From Allobosea sp. (GTDB lineage Bacteria > Pseudomonadota > Alphaproteobacteria > Rhizobiales > Beijerinckiaceae), in the NCBI RefSeq assembly GCF_017308075.1, contig NZ_JAFKFX010000051.1:1-50095 (forward strand): a DNA stretch of 50,095 nt, given 5' to 3'. Position 1 is the first letter of the stretch; each line of letters begins with the position of its first letter. A program made the position numbers and the translations under genes. Below the pieces are notes generated by a model. That model was not told the DNA's origin. It saw only the letters and a list, made by a program, of their open reading frames with translations, and did no database searches. This document shows, in pieces, positions 26,398 through 35,524 of the stretch.

Positions 26398-26406
26398 AGG
26401 CCGACC

Positions 26407-26697
26407 ATGACCAAGCGCTTTTCTACTCCCACCGGAGCCGTGCTGGTAGCGATCGACATGTCCAAGCACCGTCAAGGAGGTGCTGATAGAACGGCCGGAA
26501 GGCGGTCGACGCCGGCGGATGACCGTGTTGGCGACCAAGCCGGATTACGATCGCCTGGCTGCTGCGCTTTCCGCGATCGGACGACCGATCCTCGTGGGCT
26601 TCGAGGCGACCGGCAACTACCATCGCACGCTCGCTTACCGGCTTCTGACGGCAGGCTCGAGCTGCAGCTGATCTCCTCGGTCGCGCTGGTCCGAAGC
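26407..26697 (+). pseudogene. IS110-family transposase, N-terminal remnant with two frameshifts
   Basis: Starts MTKRFSTPTGAVLVAIDMSK with the first RuvC-like Asp of DEDD transposases. Near 26470 the frame shifts and continues EVLIERPEGGRRRRMTVLA and AALSAIGRPILVGFEATGNY; near 26658 it shifts again to LQLISSVALVRSR. The rest, including the catalytic Ser domain, is missing. At about 26697 it passes directly into a histidine kinase frame, so the junction marks a deletion or insertion end. Confidence 0.8.
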
Positions 26698-27352
26698 CGA
26701 GCGCAGCTTTACCGCCAACTCCGCGCATGAGCTACGCACGCCGGTGGCCGCCGCGCTCGCGCAGACGCAGAGACTGATCGTTGAAACGACCGACGCTGCC
26801 GCGCGCAACCAGGCTCGCGACATTGAATCCGCATTGCGCCGGCTCTCGGCTCTCTCGGAAAAACTGATGCAGCTGGCCAGGGCGGAAGGCGGCAGTTTGC
26901 ATGGCGCCGCGCCGGTCGACATCGGCGCCCTACTCCGGTTGATCGTGGATGAACTGACCGCCAACGCCGGCGCAGCCGGGCCGATCAAGCTGGCCCTGCC
27001 CGATGCCCCAGTGCTCTCCCGCATCGATCCCGATGCCTTCGCGATCCTGATGCGGAACCTGATCGAGAATGCGCTGAAGCACGGCTCGCAGGCCGAACCG
27101 GTCTGCGTGACGCTGTCGATGGACGGCCTCCTGCGCATCGCCAATGCCGGGCCGGCCGTACCGCAGGATCTGCTCGCCCGCTTGCTCGACCCGTTCGAGC
27201 GCGGCCGCTCGCAGGCGAAAGGCGCCGGGCTCGGGCTGGCCATCGCGAAGGCGATCGCCGCCGGTACCGGCAGCAGCCTCGAGCTGATCTCCTCGAGAGA
27301 GGGACACCAAGACGGCTTCGAGGTCCGCCTCCGGATCGGCCGGCTGGATTGA
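26698..27352 (+). pseudogene. Sensor histidine kinase lacking its sensor half
   Basis: Encodes SFTANSAHELRTPVAAAL (the phosphoacceptor His in the H-box), a DHp helix, NLIENALKHG (N-box), RIANAGPAVP (G1) and KGAGLGLAIAKAIAAGTG (G2), ending at 27352. This is the catalytic half of a QseC/TctE-like kinase; membrane segments and HAMP are gone because the IS110 remnant replaces them. No start codon with a ribosome binding site precedes the H-box, and no response regulator gene is nearby. Probably dead, though a soluble kinase made from an internal start (Met at 26879) would lack the His. Confidence 0.75.
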
Positions 27353-27489
27353 TCCAGTCGGGAGGGCGCGACCACTTACTCGGCCAGCAGCGTCGTTAAA
27401 ACATATATTTTTAATGAATGTTTATGAATTGCCTCTGCAGATGAACCGAAGCCGGCGTTGGCCGGACGTTTTCTCAGGCAAGCAGACTC

Positions 27490-29559
27490 ATGCGTTCCTT
27501 CTCCATTCGCACCGCGCTCGTCGGCAGCCTCGGCGTGCTGACATTGGCGCTCGTCGCCGGCCTCGCTTACGCCGTGTTCGCGATCACCGCGATGTCGCGT
27601 GACGAGCATGCGCTGACGCAGCAGATCGTCCCGATCGTCCGTCTGAGCGGCGAGGTGGGAGGCCGGGTCGATCGCAGGCATCTCCTGCTCAACATGCACG
27701 TCAACAGCCTCGACGCCGCGACGCGCTCGCAGATCGAGAAGAGCATCGAGGAACAGACCCGCGGGATCGAAGCGGCCACGGCGGATCTGTACCGGTTGAT
27801 GATACTGCCCTCGAATATCGAGGCGCTGCACCGGTTCGAGCGAATGACCAGCGTGTATCTCTCTCGCCTGCAGAACATCCTGGCCCCGTCCAACAGCGGA
27901 GACAAGCCCGCGGCGACGCAAGCCCTGCGCGAGATGCGCCCTCTCGTCAGCGAAATGGAGCAAACGGTTGCGGGCATCATCGAGCGCGCCAACAACCGCG
28001 CCACCGTTATCGCAATCACGGCCGAAACAAACTATCGACAGAACCTTCTGACGCTGGCCTTGATCGGTCTCCTGGCCGGGCTGGTCGCTACAGCGGCAAT
28101 CTGGTTCGTGACCGGGCGGGTCATCCGTCCGTTGTTGGCAACGACGGCCACGACCGGGCATCTCGCCGCTGGCGACTTGCAATGTGATGTCGCGTTTCAG
28201 GAGCGCGCCGATGAAATCGGAACGTTGGCTAGGGCACTCGACCTCTTCCGTCGCAACCTGCAGCATATGCGCGATCTTGAGCAGAGCGAACGCGCGGAAC
28301 AAGCCCGCCGTCTGGCGCGCAGCCAAGCCATGGAGGCGATCGTTTCGGATGTCGGCGAGGTTGTCGCCGCCGCAGCCGCCGGCGATTTCTCAGCTCGCCT
28401 GCAGATTGACGATGCCGATGAGCAGATGCAGAGGCTCGTCGCCGGCATCAACCAGATCAACACCGTCGTCGACGGCGCCACGCTCGAATTCGTCGCGACG
28501 TTGCAACGGGTCGCCGAAGGCGACCTGACACAGGACATCCCGACCCACTACCAGGGCCGCTTTGGCGAGCTGAAGACGGCCGTGAACGAGACCATCAAGC
28601 GCCTCGCCTCGACTGTCAGGACGATCCAGGCGACGGCGGCGGATGTGAGCCTCTCCGCCCATGAGATCGCGACCGGAGCCGACGATCTCTCCAGGCGCAC
28701 CGAAGAGCAGGCGTCCTCACTCGAAGAGAGTGCAGCGACCACGGAAGAGCTCGCCGCATCGGTCAAGGCATCGGCCCAGGCCTCACGCCAGGCGGCAACG
28801 ACCGCGGAGGAAGCGACGCGCGAGGCCGAGGGCGGTGGCGAGATCGCAGGCCGCGCGATCGCCGCCATGGTCCGTATAGAGGAGGCTTCGAAGAAGATAT
28901 CCGACATCACCCGAGTGATCGACGACATCGCCTTCCAAACCAACCTACTGGCTCTCAATGCGGCGGTGGAAGCCGCTCGCGCTGGCGATGCCGGCAAGGG
29001 TTTCGCCGTGGTGGCAAGCGAAGTACGCACCCTGGCACAGCGCTCGGGCGAAGCCGCCAGGGACATCTCGACGCTGATCACCTCGTCCAATGCCGAGGTC
29101 GCCGGTGGCGTCGAGCTCGTACGCCAAGCCGGCGATGCCCTGACCCGCATCATGACCGCATCCCAGAAGGTCGCAGCAACCATCGCCGATATTTCCGCTG
29201 CCGCGTCCGAGCAGGCCAACGGCATCGAAGAAATGAGCCAAACCGTCGCCCACATGGACGAGATGACCCAGCAGAACGCGGCCTTGTCCGAGCAAAGCGC
29301 CGCTTCCGCCAATGCGCTCGACCAGCGCATCGGCCAGCTCAACGACCTTGTCGCGGCTTTCAGGACCGGCAGCGACGCAGACCCAGCCATGCGCCGGGTC
29401 CCGACGCCGGCCGTCACGCCCCATCAACGCTCAGCCACTCTGAGACCAGCCGGCGGGCCGGAGCTCCTTCAGCAGCTTGCCGAGCAGGCTTTCACCGCAG
29501 CGCCCAGAAGGGTCGCCAATGCCGGCAGGCACCATGTCGCCGGCTGGGCGGAATTCTAG
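27490..29559 (+). CDS. Methyl-accepting chemotaxis protein
   Basis: A 689-residue receptor. TM1 at about 9-33, a mostly helical periplasmic four-helix-bundle sensor (35-184), TM2 at 185-209, HAMP (210-262), a second HAMP-like segment ([20 protein letters not shown], about 345) and a long cytoplasmic coiled coil. The kinase-binding tip is [20 protein letters not shown]. The tail is Pro/Ala-rich and ends HHVAGWAEF, an aromatic-acidic end that could tether adaptation enzymes as pentapeptides do, though it is not the NWETF consensus. No che genes adjoin; the region 27353-27489 is an AT-rich promoter. Confidence 0.95.
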   Translation: MRSFSIRTALVGSLGVLTLALVAGLAYAVFAITAMSRDEHALTQQIVPIVRLSGEVGGRVDRRHLLLNMHVNSLDAATRSQIEKSIEEQTRGIEAATADLYRLMILPSNIEALHRFERMTSVYLSRLQNILAPSNSGDKPAATQALREMRPLVSEMEQTVAGIIERANNRATVIAITAETNYRQNLLTLALIGLLAGLVATAAIWFVTGRVIRPLLATTATTGHLAAGDLQCDVAFQERADEIGTLARALDLFRRNLQHMRDLEQSERAEQARRLARSQAMEAIVSDVGEVVAAAAAGDFSARLQIDDADEQMQRLVAGINQINTVVDGATLEFVATLQRVAEGDLTQDIPTHYQGRFGELKTAVNETIKRLASTVRTIQATAADVSLSAHEIATGADDLSRRTEEQASSLEESAATTEELAASVKASAQASRQAATTAEEATREAEGGGEIAGRAIAAMVRIEEASKKISDITRVIDDIAFQTNLLALNAAVEAARAGDAGKGFAVVASEVRTLAQRSGEAARDISTLITSSNAEVAGGVELVRQAGDALTRIMTASQKVAATIADISAAASEQANGIEEMSQTVAHMDEMTQQNAALSEQSAASANALDQRIGQLNDLVAAFRTGSDADPAMRRVPTPAVTPHQRSATLRPAGGPELLQQLAEQAFTAAPRRVANAGRHHVAGWAEF

Positions 29560-29618
29560 GAAGCTCCCGCTTGGTGGCTGCCGGCGTATTCTCGCGCCGT
29601 TGCGAACGAGGCGGGGGG

Positions 29619-29900
29619 TTAACTCGCCCCCCACTTCTTGACCGTTCCTCCGACGACGTCCAGCGTCACCGGGTGAATTCTGACCCGCAAGATGTTCCCG
29701 TTCACATCCGTCACCTTGAGCCGATAGCATCCGTCTCCAATCCTCACCCTGGAGATGGTCCAGCCGAATTCGTCTGCGAGTTTCGACACGGCCGCCAAGG
29801 ATTGCCTTGGCTCTGCCGGATTCCGGCATCCATCGTCAGCCAAGGCTGCTGCTGTCGGTGTCGCCACAAGAAGGGCGATCATAGCCAACATCTTTTGCAT
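29619..29900 (-). CDS. Secreted PepSY-like small protein
   Basis: A 93-residue protein with a signal peptide (MLAMIALLVATPTAAALA, cleaved near residue 21) and a PepSY-type domain: SLAAVSKLADEFGWTISRVR, GDGCYRLKVTDVNGNILRV, DVVGGTVKKWG. Two cysteines (CRNP and DGCY) probably form a disulfide. Such periplasmic proteins often accompany two-component systems that sense envelope or cation stress; the beheaded kinase lies 2.3 kb away. The upstream region has a long imperfect dyad (29950-29998). Confidence 0.8.
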   Translation of the reverse strand: MQKMLAMIALLVATPTAAALADDGCRNPAEPRQSLAAVSKLADEFGWTISRVRIGDGCYRLKVTDVNGNILRVRIHPVTLDVVGGTVKKWGAS

Positions 29901-29949
29901 CTCCTGCTCCTCGGTTCAGGTTGTCGATGCAAAAGCCTATGCTGCGAAG

Positions 29950-29998
29950 CTGACGCGTTGCTGAAGCCTTCCAGCGTTTGACGTCAGCAATGCGTCAG
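29950..29998. promoter_or_regulatory. 15-bp inverted repeat upstream of the PepSY gene
   Basis: CTGACGCGTTGCTGA (29950-29964) and TCAGCAATGCGTCAG (29984-29998) are reverse complements with one mismatch, separated by 19 bases, 50-98 bases before the PepSY start. A likely operator for a dimeric regulator, or a hairpin in the leader. Confidence 0.5.
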
Positions 29999-30169
29999 AA
30001 GCCGGAATACTTGGGTTCTGCATAAGGCGCGCGCAGTAGGCTGCGCATGAAAATCTGCGTAGCGCATGCACCCGGCGCATGAAGCCATGGTCGACAGTCG
30101 ACAGAGCCCAAGCCATGCCGCCTATCTTGCACCTCTCGTGGGGTGGAGGCGCATCGAGACCTCTGAGAG

Positions 30170-30186
30170 TGTAAACTTGTTTTACA
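30170..30186. promoter_or_regulatory. TGTAAA-N5-TTTACA palindrome
   Basis: Perfect 6-bp arms in AT-rich context, 29 bases before the small frame at 30215. The spacing suits a helix-turn-helix dimer. No assigned regulator. Confidence 0.35.
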
Positions 30187-30214
30187 AGAACGGATTAGGC
30201 CGCTTCGAGCCCCG

Positions 30215-30361
30215 ATGCCGACTGGATCAAGCGCAAGAGAGATCGGCTTCGGACGAGCGGACTGGCGCCGCGTGGTCGCAGATTTCGACAGCGGCATGGT
30301 TTTCGTCGTGGCGGAATGGCTCGAAGGGATGGATAGTCTCGCAACGGATGCGGAACGGTGA
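30215..30361 (+). CDS. Putative 48-residue small protein
   Basis: ATG at 30215 opens a frame with protein-like content: EIGFGRADWRRVVADFDSG, then MVFVVAEWLEGMDSLATDAE and TGA. It is acidic, with no cysteines and no membrane segment. No good ribosome binding site is visible (GAGCCCC precedes). The frames around it on both strands are unconvincing. Could also be the surviving end of a larger gene. I do not recognise it. Confidence 0.35.
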   Translation: MPTGSSAREIGFGRADWRRVVADFDSGMVFVVAEWLEGMDSLATDAER

Positions 30362-30518
30362 CCGATGTCGACCTTGACGCAAAAAGCGACCCGGTTCGAC
30401 AACGACATCAACGGCAGCCCGATGCGGCTCGGTCAGGCTCAAAGCCGAAGCCGTTCTCCTGATCCTCCGACGCACGGTCCGCTCTGGAGCGATATTGCTG
30501 AGCGGAGAGGTTGACGAG

Positions 30519-30986
30519 ATGGCCGATGGTTCGGGACAGGTTGCAGCGGAACTCGGTTTAGCGCTTCTCGCTAGCGAAGCGGAGGCCATTCTGGCAACCG
30601 ATCGGAACGGGACCATCCGGTTCTGGAATCCCGGCGCGGTCCGGCTTTTCGGCTTCACACCGGAACAGGCTCTCGGCGCGCCGCTCAACCTGATCATTCC
30701 CGAACGGCTGCGGCAACGGCACTGGACCGGCTGGGAACAGGTCATTGCGACGGGCACCACGCGCTATGGCGCCGGAGATCTGCTCTCCGTCCCGGCTCTC
30801 GCGGCGGGTGGCCGGCAGGTCTCGGTCGAATTCACAATCACCTTGCTGCGCGGGCTCGATGGCGGGATCACCGGCATGGCGGCCATCCTGCGCGATGTCA
30901 CGCCCCGCTTCGAGGAACTACGCCGGCTGCGACGCGAGCTGGCAGAGCGGAGCGGGACAGGGCAAACGAGAGGAACGAGGCCGTGA
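30519..30986 (+). CDS. Single PAS-domain protein
   Basis: A 155-residue protein consisting of one PAS domain: AILATDRNGTIRFWNPGAVR, LFGFTPEQALGAPLNLIIPE, then FTITLLRGLDGGITGMAAIL and a short helix. This is the PAS_4/PAS_9 form that binds small ligands, flavin or haem; no effector domain is present, so it may act as a stand-alone sensor. ATG 30519 follows GAGAGG; an upstream in-frame TTG at 30495 is less likely. Its stop overlaps the following peroxiredoxin start by four bases (GTGA), pointing to a joint redox role. Confidence 0.8.
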   Translation: MADGSGQVAAELGLALLASEAEAILATDRNGTIRFWNPGAVRLFGFTPEQALGAPLNLIIPERLRQRHWTGWEQVIATGTTRYGAGDLLSVPALAAGGRQVSVEFTITLLRGLDGGITGMAAILRDVTPRFEELRRLRRELAERSGTGQTRGTRP

Positions 30987-31461
30987 TCGCCACCGCCGAC
31001 CTGGCCCCGACCCTCGATGTGATGCGTTGGTTCAATACGCCGCGGCCACGCGCTCTCGCGGACCTGCGCGGGCGGGTCGTGGTTCTCCACGCATTCCAGA
31101 TGCTCTATCCTGGCTGCGTGCAGGGCGGCCTGCCGCAAGCGCAGCGGACTCCCGACTCTTCCCCGCAGAAGAGGTCGCAGTCATCGGGCTCCACACGGTC
31201 TTCGAACACCATGCGGCGATGACGCCGGTCTCGCTCGAGGCCTTCATCCACGAATACCGCCTGACCTTTCCGATCGGCATCGACCGCCCTACGGAGGACG
31301 GGCCGATTCCGCAGATCATGGCCGCTTATGGCATGTGCGGAACGCCGAGCCTGATCCTGATTGACCGGGCGGGGCGCATCCGCAAGCACGGCTTCGGGGC
31401 CGAGGACGACATGCGGATCGGTACCGAGATCGCGACACTCCTGGCCGAGCCGGCCGATTAG
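30983..31461 (+). pseudogene. AhpC/TSA-type peroxiredoxin with frameshift
   Basis: The first frame (GTG 30983) reads MIATADLAPTLDVMRWFN, LRGRVVVLHAFQMLYPGCVQ and GLPQAQR; from about 31140 another frame continues LFPAEEVAVIGLHTVFEHHA, PFPIGI-like GIDRPTEDGP, AAYGMCGTPSLILIDRAGRI to 31461. Together they make a complete thioredoxin-fold peroxiredoxin. One base too many or two too few separates the frames. The active-site motif, usually with two cysteines as CPGC in relatives I know, is YPGC here. Loss of function or a sequencing error are both possible; coupling to the PAS gene is intact. Confidence 0.7.
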
Positions 31462-31477
31462 TAGATCGCAGCCTCGC

Positions 31478-32149
31478 CTAGCGATTCCTGATGCCGGTTT
31501 CGGTTACGATGTGGTGCATGGGGATGTCATGCGGTTGCGGTATGATCGACGCCATCGCCGCCTGATCATAGCCGACGCCGATCGCGACTGTGCTTGCAGG
31601 CAGCTGCACCAGCGTCCGGTCGAAGAAGCCGCCGCCATAGCCGAGCCTATAGAAGTCTCGATCGAAGCCGACGAGAGGCGCAATCACGATATCCGGGATG
31701 ACGACTTCGCCACCCGCAGGAATCGGGATGTTCCAGACACCGCGCGCCAGGCGATCTCCCTGTCGCCAGCTTCGGAAGATGAGCGGCGTCCGGCTCGCGA
31801 CCACCACGGGCAGCGCCGTGTGTGCGCCGCGGACCTGGAGTGACGCCAGCCATGGCCGCAGATCCGGCTCGCCGCGGAACGGCCAATAGGCGCTGACAAC
31901 TCGCCCACCGAGGTCGCCGCTCAGCGTGTCGAGGGCTCGCGCGATCTTTGCCGCTGCATCGCTCCTGAATGCGGCCGACAGCACAAGGCGATCCGCGATC
32001 AGTCGTTCCCGCTGGACCTTGCGCCAGGCGACGACGCTTTGCGTTGGCGGGGACGGCGGAGCGAAGCCGAAATACGCAGGATCGACCTCTCGCATAAAGC
32101 AGGGCGGCGAGGCGTAGCCGCGCGGCTCCTCATCGTCATCGCCAGTCAT
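31478..32149 (-). CDS. 5-formyltetrahydrofolate cyclo-ligase family protein
   Basis: A 223-residue enzyme that converts 5-formyl-THF to 5,10-methenyl-THF with ATP. AYWPFRGEPDLRPWL binds ATP, PDIVIAPLVGFDRDFYRLGY and GGGFFDRTL are the core folate/Mg motif, and the end is DIPMHHIVTETG. It carries an extra N-terminal segment of about 40 residues (REVDPAYFGFAPPSP) seen in alphaproteobacterial forms. Its start overlaps the Tim44-like stop by 4 bases, making it the last of four overlapping genes. Confidence 0.85.
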   Translation of the reverse strand: MTGDDDEEPRGYASPPCFMREVDPAYFGFAPPSPPTQSVVAWRKVQRERLIADRLVLSAAFRSDAAAKIARALDTLSGDLGGRVVSAYWPFRGEPDLRPWLASLQVRGAHTALPVVVASRTPLIFRSWRQGDRLARGVWNIPIPAGGEVVIPDIVIAPLVGFDRDFYRLGYGGGFFDRTLVQLPASTVAIGVGYDQAAMASIIPQPHDIPMHHIVTETGIRNR

Positions 32150-32790
32150 CTCCCCTCCATCTGCGTTGCCACAACCCGCCAGAGGTCGCCTGGCACCGCC
32201 GCGTTACGGGCGAACGTCCAGATGCCGGCGCTGCGTAACGGGCTCGAAACATTGCGGAAGAACAGGCTCACCGGGCGCCCCGGCAGCTTGAAAGATTCAC
32301 TGGTGAAGCGGATCGACACCTCCATCAGCTCCTTTTCGACCCGGGCTTCGACAATCTCGGGCTCGATGCGCGAGAATAAGGTCTCAACCACTTCTTCCCC
32401 TGCTTCCTCGCGCTCGTTGATCGTCTTGTTGAAGGCATCGTAGACCTCGGGCGAGAGCCAGCGGCTCAACGTATCCCGATCCCCGGCGTCGAAGGCCGAA
32501 ACGATCGCCTCATAAGTCGCGAGCGCCTTTCCAACAAAAGCTTCGACCGAGATCGTGCCGTCGCGCTGCAAGATCTCGCGCATCGCGGCGGCTGACCGCG
32601 ACGCGGTCGCGGACCGGGCAAGCAGGTTGGGTTTCTGCATCGCCTGATCGCCCACTGCTAGCTCAGTCGGCTCTGGGTTCCCGGCCTGTCCGAGCGAGGT
32701 CAGTTGCCGTGTGAACCAGACAAAACTCCAATAGCCCCAGAGTAACCAGAAGAGGGTGGCCAGTCCGATGCTGTCGGCTTCATGGGGCAT
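32146..32790 (-). CDS. Tim44-like domain membrane protein
   Basis: A 214-residue protein with an N-terminal membrane segment (IGLATLFWLLWGYWSFVWFT, residues 7-26), a linker, and a Tim44/MRP-L45-like domain: AFVGKALATYEAIVSAFDAG, RDTLSRWLSPEVYDAFNKTI and VEKELMEVSIRFTSES. The fold binds membranes and helps complex assembly. Start is ATG 32790 behind a strong GGAGG; the longer frame into the oxidase gene is rejected. It lies 43 bases after the oxidase stop. An assembly role for the oxidase is an inference from position. Confidence 0.8.
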   Translation of the reverse strand: MPHEADSIGLATLFWLLWGYWSFVWFTRQLTSLGQAGNPEPTELAVGDQAMQKPNLLARSATASRSAAAMREILQRDGTISVEAFVGKALATYEAIVSAFDAGDRDTLSRWLSPEVYDAFNKTINEREEAGEEVVETLFSRIEPEIVEARVEKELMEVSIRFTSESFKLPGRPVSLFFRNVSSPLRSAGIWTFARNAAVPGDLWRVVATQMEGR

Positions 32791-32833
32791 GACGACCTCC
32801 CTATCCTGGTTCCGCTCCGCTTCCGAACGCGCT

Positions 32834-34447
32834 TCAGGCTTCATGATCGGTGCCAAAGATGCGCGGCAGCGTCTCGAACTGATGGAAGGGCGGCGGAGAG
32901 GACAACGTCCACTCCAGTGTCGTCGCACCTTCGCCCCATGGATTGTTGCCCGCCGGGCGCTTGCGCCAGAACGCCTCGCCGACTACCGCGAAGAAGACCA
33001 GCAGGCTTGCTGCCGAGATGTAAGAGCCGACCGACGAGATCAGATTCCAGCCCGCGTAGGCGTCGGGATAGTCAGCGTAGTGGCGCGGCATACCGGCGAG
33101 CCCGAGGAAATGCTGCGGAAAGAACACCAGGTTCACGCCGACGAACATCATGACGAAATGGAGCCGCCCGAGCCATTCATTGGTTAGATAACCGCTCATC
33201 TTCGGGAACCAATAGTAGAAGCCCGCAAAGATGCCGAACACGGCGCCGAGCGACAGCACGTAGTGGAAATGAGCGATGACATAGTAAGTGTTGTGCAGGA
33301 CGCGGTCGATGCCGACATTGGCCAGCACCACGCCGGTCACGCCACCAATGGTGAACAGAATAATAAAGCCCATCGCCCAGAGCATCGGGACGCCGAAGCG
33401 GATTGAGCCGCCCCACATCGTCGCAAGCCAGGAGAAGATCTTGACGCCAGTTGGGACCGCGATCACCATCGAGGCGAAGGCGAAGTAGCGCTGTGTGTTG
33501 AGCGACAGGCCGGCGGTGTACATGTGGTGCGCCCAGACGATGAAACCGATCAGGCCGATCGCGACGATGGCATAGGCCATGCCGAGATAGCCAAAAATCG
33601 GCTTCTTCGAGAATGTCGAGACGACATGGCTGACGATGCCGAAGGCCGGCAAGATCATGATGTAAACTTCGGGGTGCCCGAAGAACCAGAACAGGTGCTG
33701 GTAGAGGATCGGGTCGCCGCCGCCAGCGGGGTCGAAGAAGGTCGTGGCGAAGTTGCGGTCGGTCAGCAGCATGGTGATCGCACCCGCCAGCACGGGTAGC
33801 GCAAAGAGCAACATGAAGGCGGTCACCAGCATGGCCCAGGCGAAGAGCGGCATCTTGTGCATGGTCATGCCGGGCGCGCGCATGTTCAGAATCGTGGTGA
33901 TGAAGTTGATCGCGCCCAGGATCGAAGCCGCGCCGGAGAGATGGATCGACAGGATGACGAAATCGACCGCCGGGCCGGGCTGACCGGTCGCGGCCGAGAA
34001 GGGCGGATAGAGCGTCCAGCCGCCGCCATGACCGGAGGTGCCCGGCGCGCCCTCGACGAAGAGCGAACAGAGGAAGAGCACGAAGGACGCGGCCAGCAGC
34101 CAGAACGAGATGTTGTTCATGCGTGGGAAGGCCATGTCCGGCGCGCCGATCATCAGCGGCACGAACCAGTTGCCGAAGCCGCCGATCAGCGCCGGCATGA
34201 TCACGAAGAAGATCATGATCAGGCCGTGAGCGCTGACGAACACGTTGAACACCGCGGCACTGGAGAAGATCTGCATGCCGGGCTGCTGCAGCTCCATCCG
34301 CATGGCGACCGACAGGGCGGTGCCCAGCACCCCGGCGCAGCACGAGAAGATCAGGTAGAGCGTGCCAATATCCTTGTGGTTGGTCGACAGGAACCAGCGG
34401 GTCCAGAAGCCGAGCCTGTGGCCGGCGGTTTCGACGTGAGCTGTCAT
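32834..34447 (-). CDS. ctaD: Cytochrome c oxidase subunit I (A-type), orphan
   Basis: A 537-residue haem-copper oxidase subunit I with twelve predicted helices. [15 protein letters not shown] opens it; [16 protein letters not shown] carries the D-channel Asp and Asn; [17 protein letters not shown] holds the CuB His, E and cross-linked Tyr; [13 protein letters not shown] gives two CuB histidines; [17 protein letters not shown] gives the haem ligands. The Mg-site pair, normally His-Asp, reads H385-N386 (VLHNTYY). Subunits II and III and haem genes are absent. It overlaps xdhC by 4 bases (ATGA). Confidence 0.95.
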   Translation of the reverse strand: MTAHVETAGHRLGFWTRWFLSTNHKDIGTLYLIFSCCAGVLGTALSVAMRMELQQPGMQIFSSAAVFNVFVSAHGLIMIFFVIMPALIGGFGNWFVPLMIGAPDMAFPRMNNISFWLLAASFVLFLCSLFVEGAPGTSGHGGGWTLYPPFSAATGQPGPAVDFVILSIHLSGAASILGAINFITTILNMRAPGMTMHKMPLFAWAMLVTAFMLLFALPVLAGAITMLLTDRNFATTFFDPAGGGDPILYQHLFWFFGHPEVYIMILPAFGIVSHVVSTFSKKPIFGYLGMAYAIVAIGLIGFIVWAHHMYTAGLSLNTQRYFAFASMVIAVPTGVKIFSWLATMWGGSIRFGVPMLWAMGFIILFTIGGVTGVVLANVGIDRVLHNTYYVIAHFHYVLSLGAVFGIFAGFYYWFPKMSGYLTNEWLGRLHFVMMFVGVNLVFFPQHFLGLAGMPRHYADYPDAYAGWNLISSVGSYISAASLLVFFAVVGEAFWRKRPAGNNPWGEGATTLEWTLSSPPPFHQFETLPRIFGTDHEA

Positions 34448-35343
34448 CTCATTCTCCCGACGAGGCGCAGTGGCTCGGCACGTGCCAGCATGACCGGTGA
34501 CCGCGTCTCGCCAAACGCGGTCATCAACGCGTCCTCCGTCTGCGCCTTGGCTTTCCGGTCGGCGCGACTGCGGCGGACGAGCAAAATCTCTGCAATGGCC
34601 GACAACGCGATTTCCTCCGGCGTGCGCGCGCCGCGAGCGAGCCCAGCCCGGGCAAGGATTCGATCGAGCACCTGGCGTCGGAAGCCGGCCTTGCGCAGAT
34701 GGGCCAGCACCAGCCCGGCACGCTTGCGGCTGGCGATCAACGCGAAATGGCCGCCCTCGCTCGAAAGCAGACGGCCAAGCGATGCGTGGTCGCCACGATG
34801 CTGCGTCGCGACGGCCGCAAAGTCCTCGGCCGCCGGCGCCACCACCGCGTAGTCAGGATCGTCGGGGATGATGCGGGAAGCTTCGAGCAACCCTTCCGCA
34901 CCGGCCATGGCGTCATCGACGATGGCCGCGAACCCAAGCAGGGCGCCGAAGTGGCGCAGGCGTTCAGCCACGCGGCCATGCCCCAGAACCCAGAGCGAAG
35001 ATCGCGGCAGGACTGGCTCAACATAGGCCCGCATCCGGCCGCCGCAGGGCATGCAGGCGCCGAGTACCTCGCTGTCGAGATCGACCTCAACGAACTGCGG
35101 TGTGCCGCTGGCAGAGGTCTCGACAGCAGCATTCGCAATCGTGGATTCGGCACAGCCGCCGCCAACCCAGCTCGCAATGACTTCCCCTTCGGTATCGAAC
35201 AGCGCCTTCGCACCGGCGCGCCCTGCGCCGGAGCCGCGCGCTTCGACGACGACACCGAGCGCGAAAGCGCGGCCCGCGGCAGACAGTTCGGCGGCCAGTT
35301 GGAGGACATCCGTCCCGGTAAAATCGACAGGGCGCACGCCCAT
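34444..35343 (-). CDS. XdhC/CoxI family molybdenum-cofactor protein
   Basis: A 299-residue XdhC-type protein. The N-terminal XdhC_CoxI domain has [40 protein letters not shown] and [17 protein letters not shown] (Cys motif); the C-terminal Rossmann XdhC_C domain has [26 protein letters not shown] and [16 protein letters not shown]. The family binds the Mo cofactor and supports its sulfuration and insertion into hydroxylases such as xanthine or CO dehydrogenase. No molybdoenzyme gene is adjacent; instead a cytochrome oxidase subunit overlaps it. First gene of its operon, with a LysR gene facing away. Confidence 0.9.
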   Translation of the reverse strand: MGVRPVDFTGTDVLQLAAELSAAGRAFALGVVVEARGSGAGRAGAKALFDTEGEVIASWVGGGCAESTIANAAVETSASGTPQFVEVDLDSEVLGACMPCGGRMRAYVEPVLPRSSLWVLGHGRVAERLRHFGALLGFAAIVDDAMAGAEGLLEASRIIPDDPDYAVVAPAAEDFAAVATQHRGDHASLGRLLSSEGGHFALIASRKRAGLVLAHLRKAGFRRQVLDRILARAGLARGARTPEEIALSAIAEILLVRRSRADRKAKAQTEDALMTAFGETRSPVMLARAEPLRLVGRMR

Positions 35344-35524
35344 GGCATCCCATCCCAGAAGACTGGGAACGCCATGTTCAGGGGATCGTGCCGGTCAGCT
35401 GTTCCGCATGGACGATGGCGTTGCCCAGCTCCGCCATCTTGCGCCTTTAGAAAAAGCGAACAAACGAATTTAATGGCACGTTGAATGCAGGAATAATGCT
35501 ACAAAGGCCTCGGAGGCGCTGTGC

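Noticed and set aside
30365-30514. A 49-residue plus-strand frame (MSTLTQKATRFDND)
   Set aside because: No ribosome binding site, low-complexity Ser/Arg/Pro tail and no homology I recognise; might be part of the leader of the PAS gene.
33177-34852. Open frames overlapping the cytochrome oxidase and xdhC genes in other frames
   Set aside because: His/Arg-rich with no motif; the oxidase and XdhC readings carry all expected residues.
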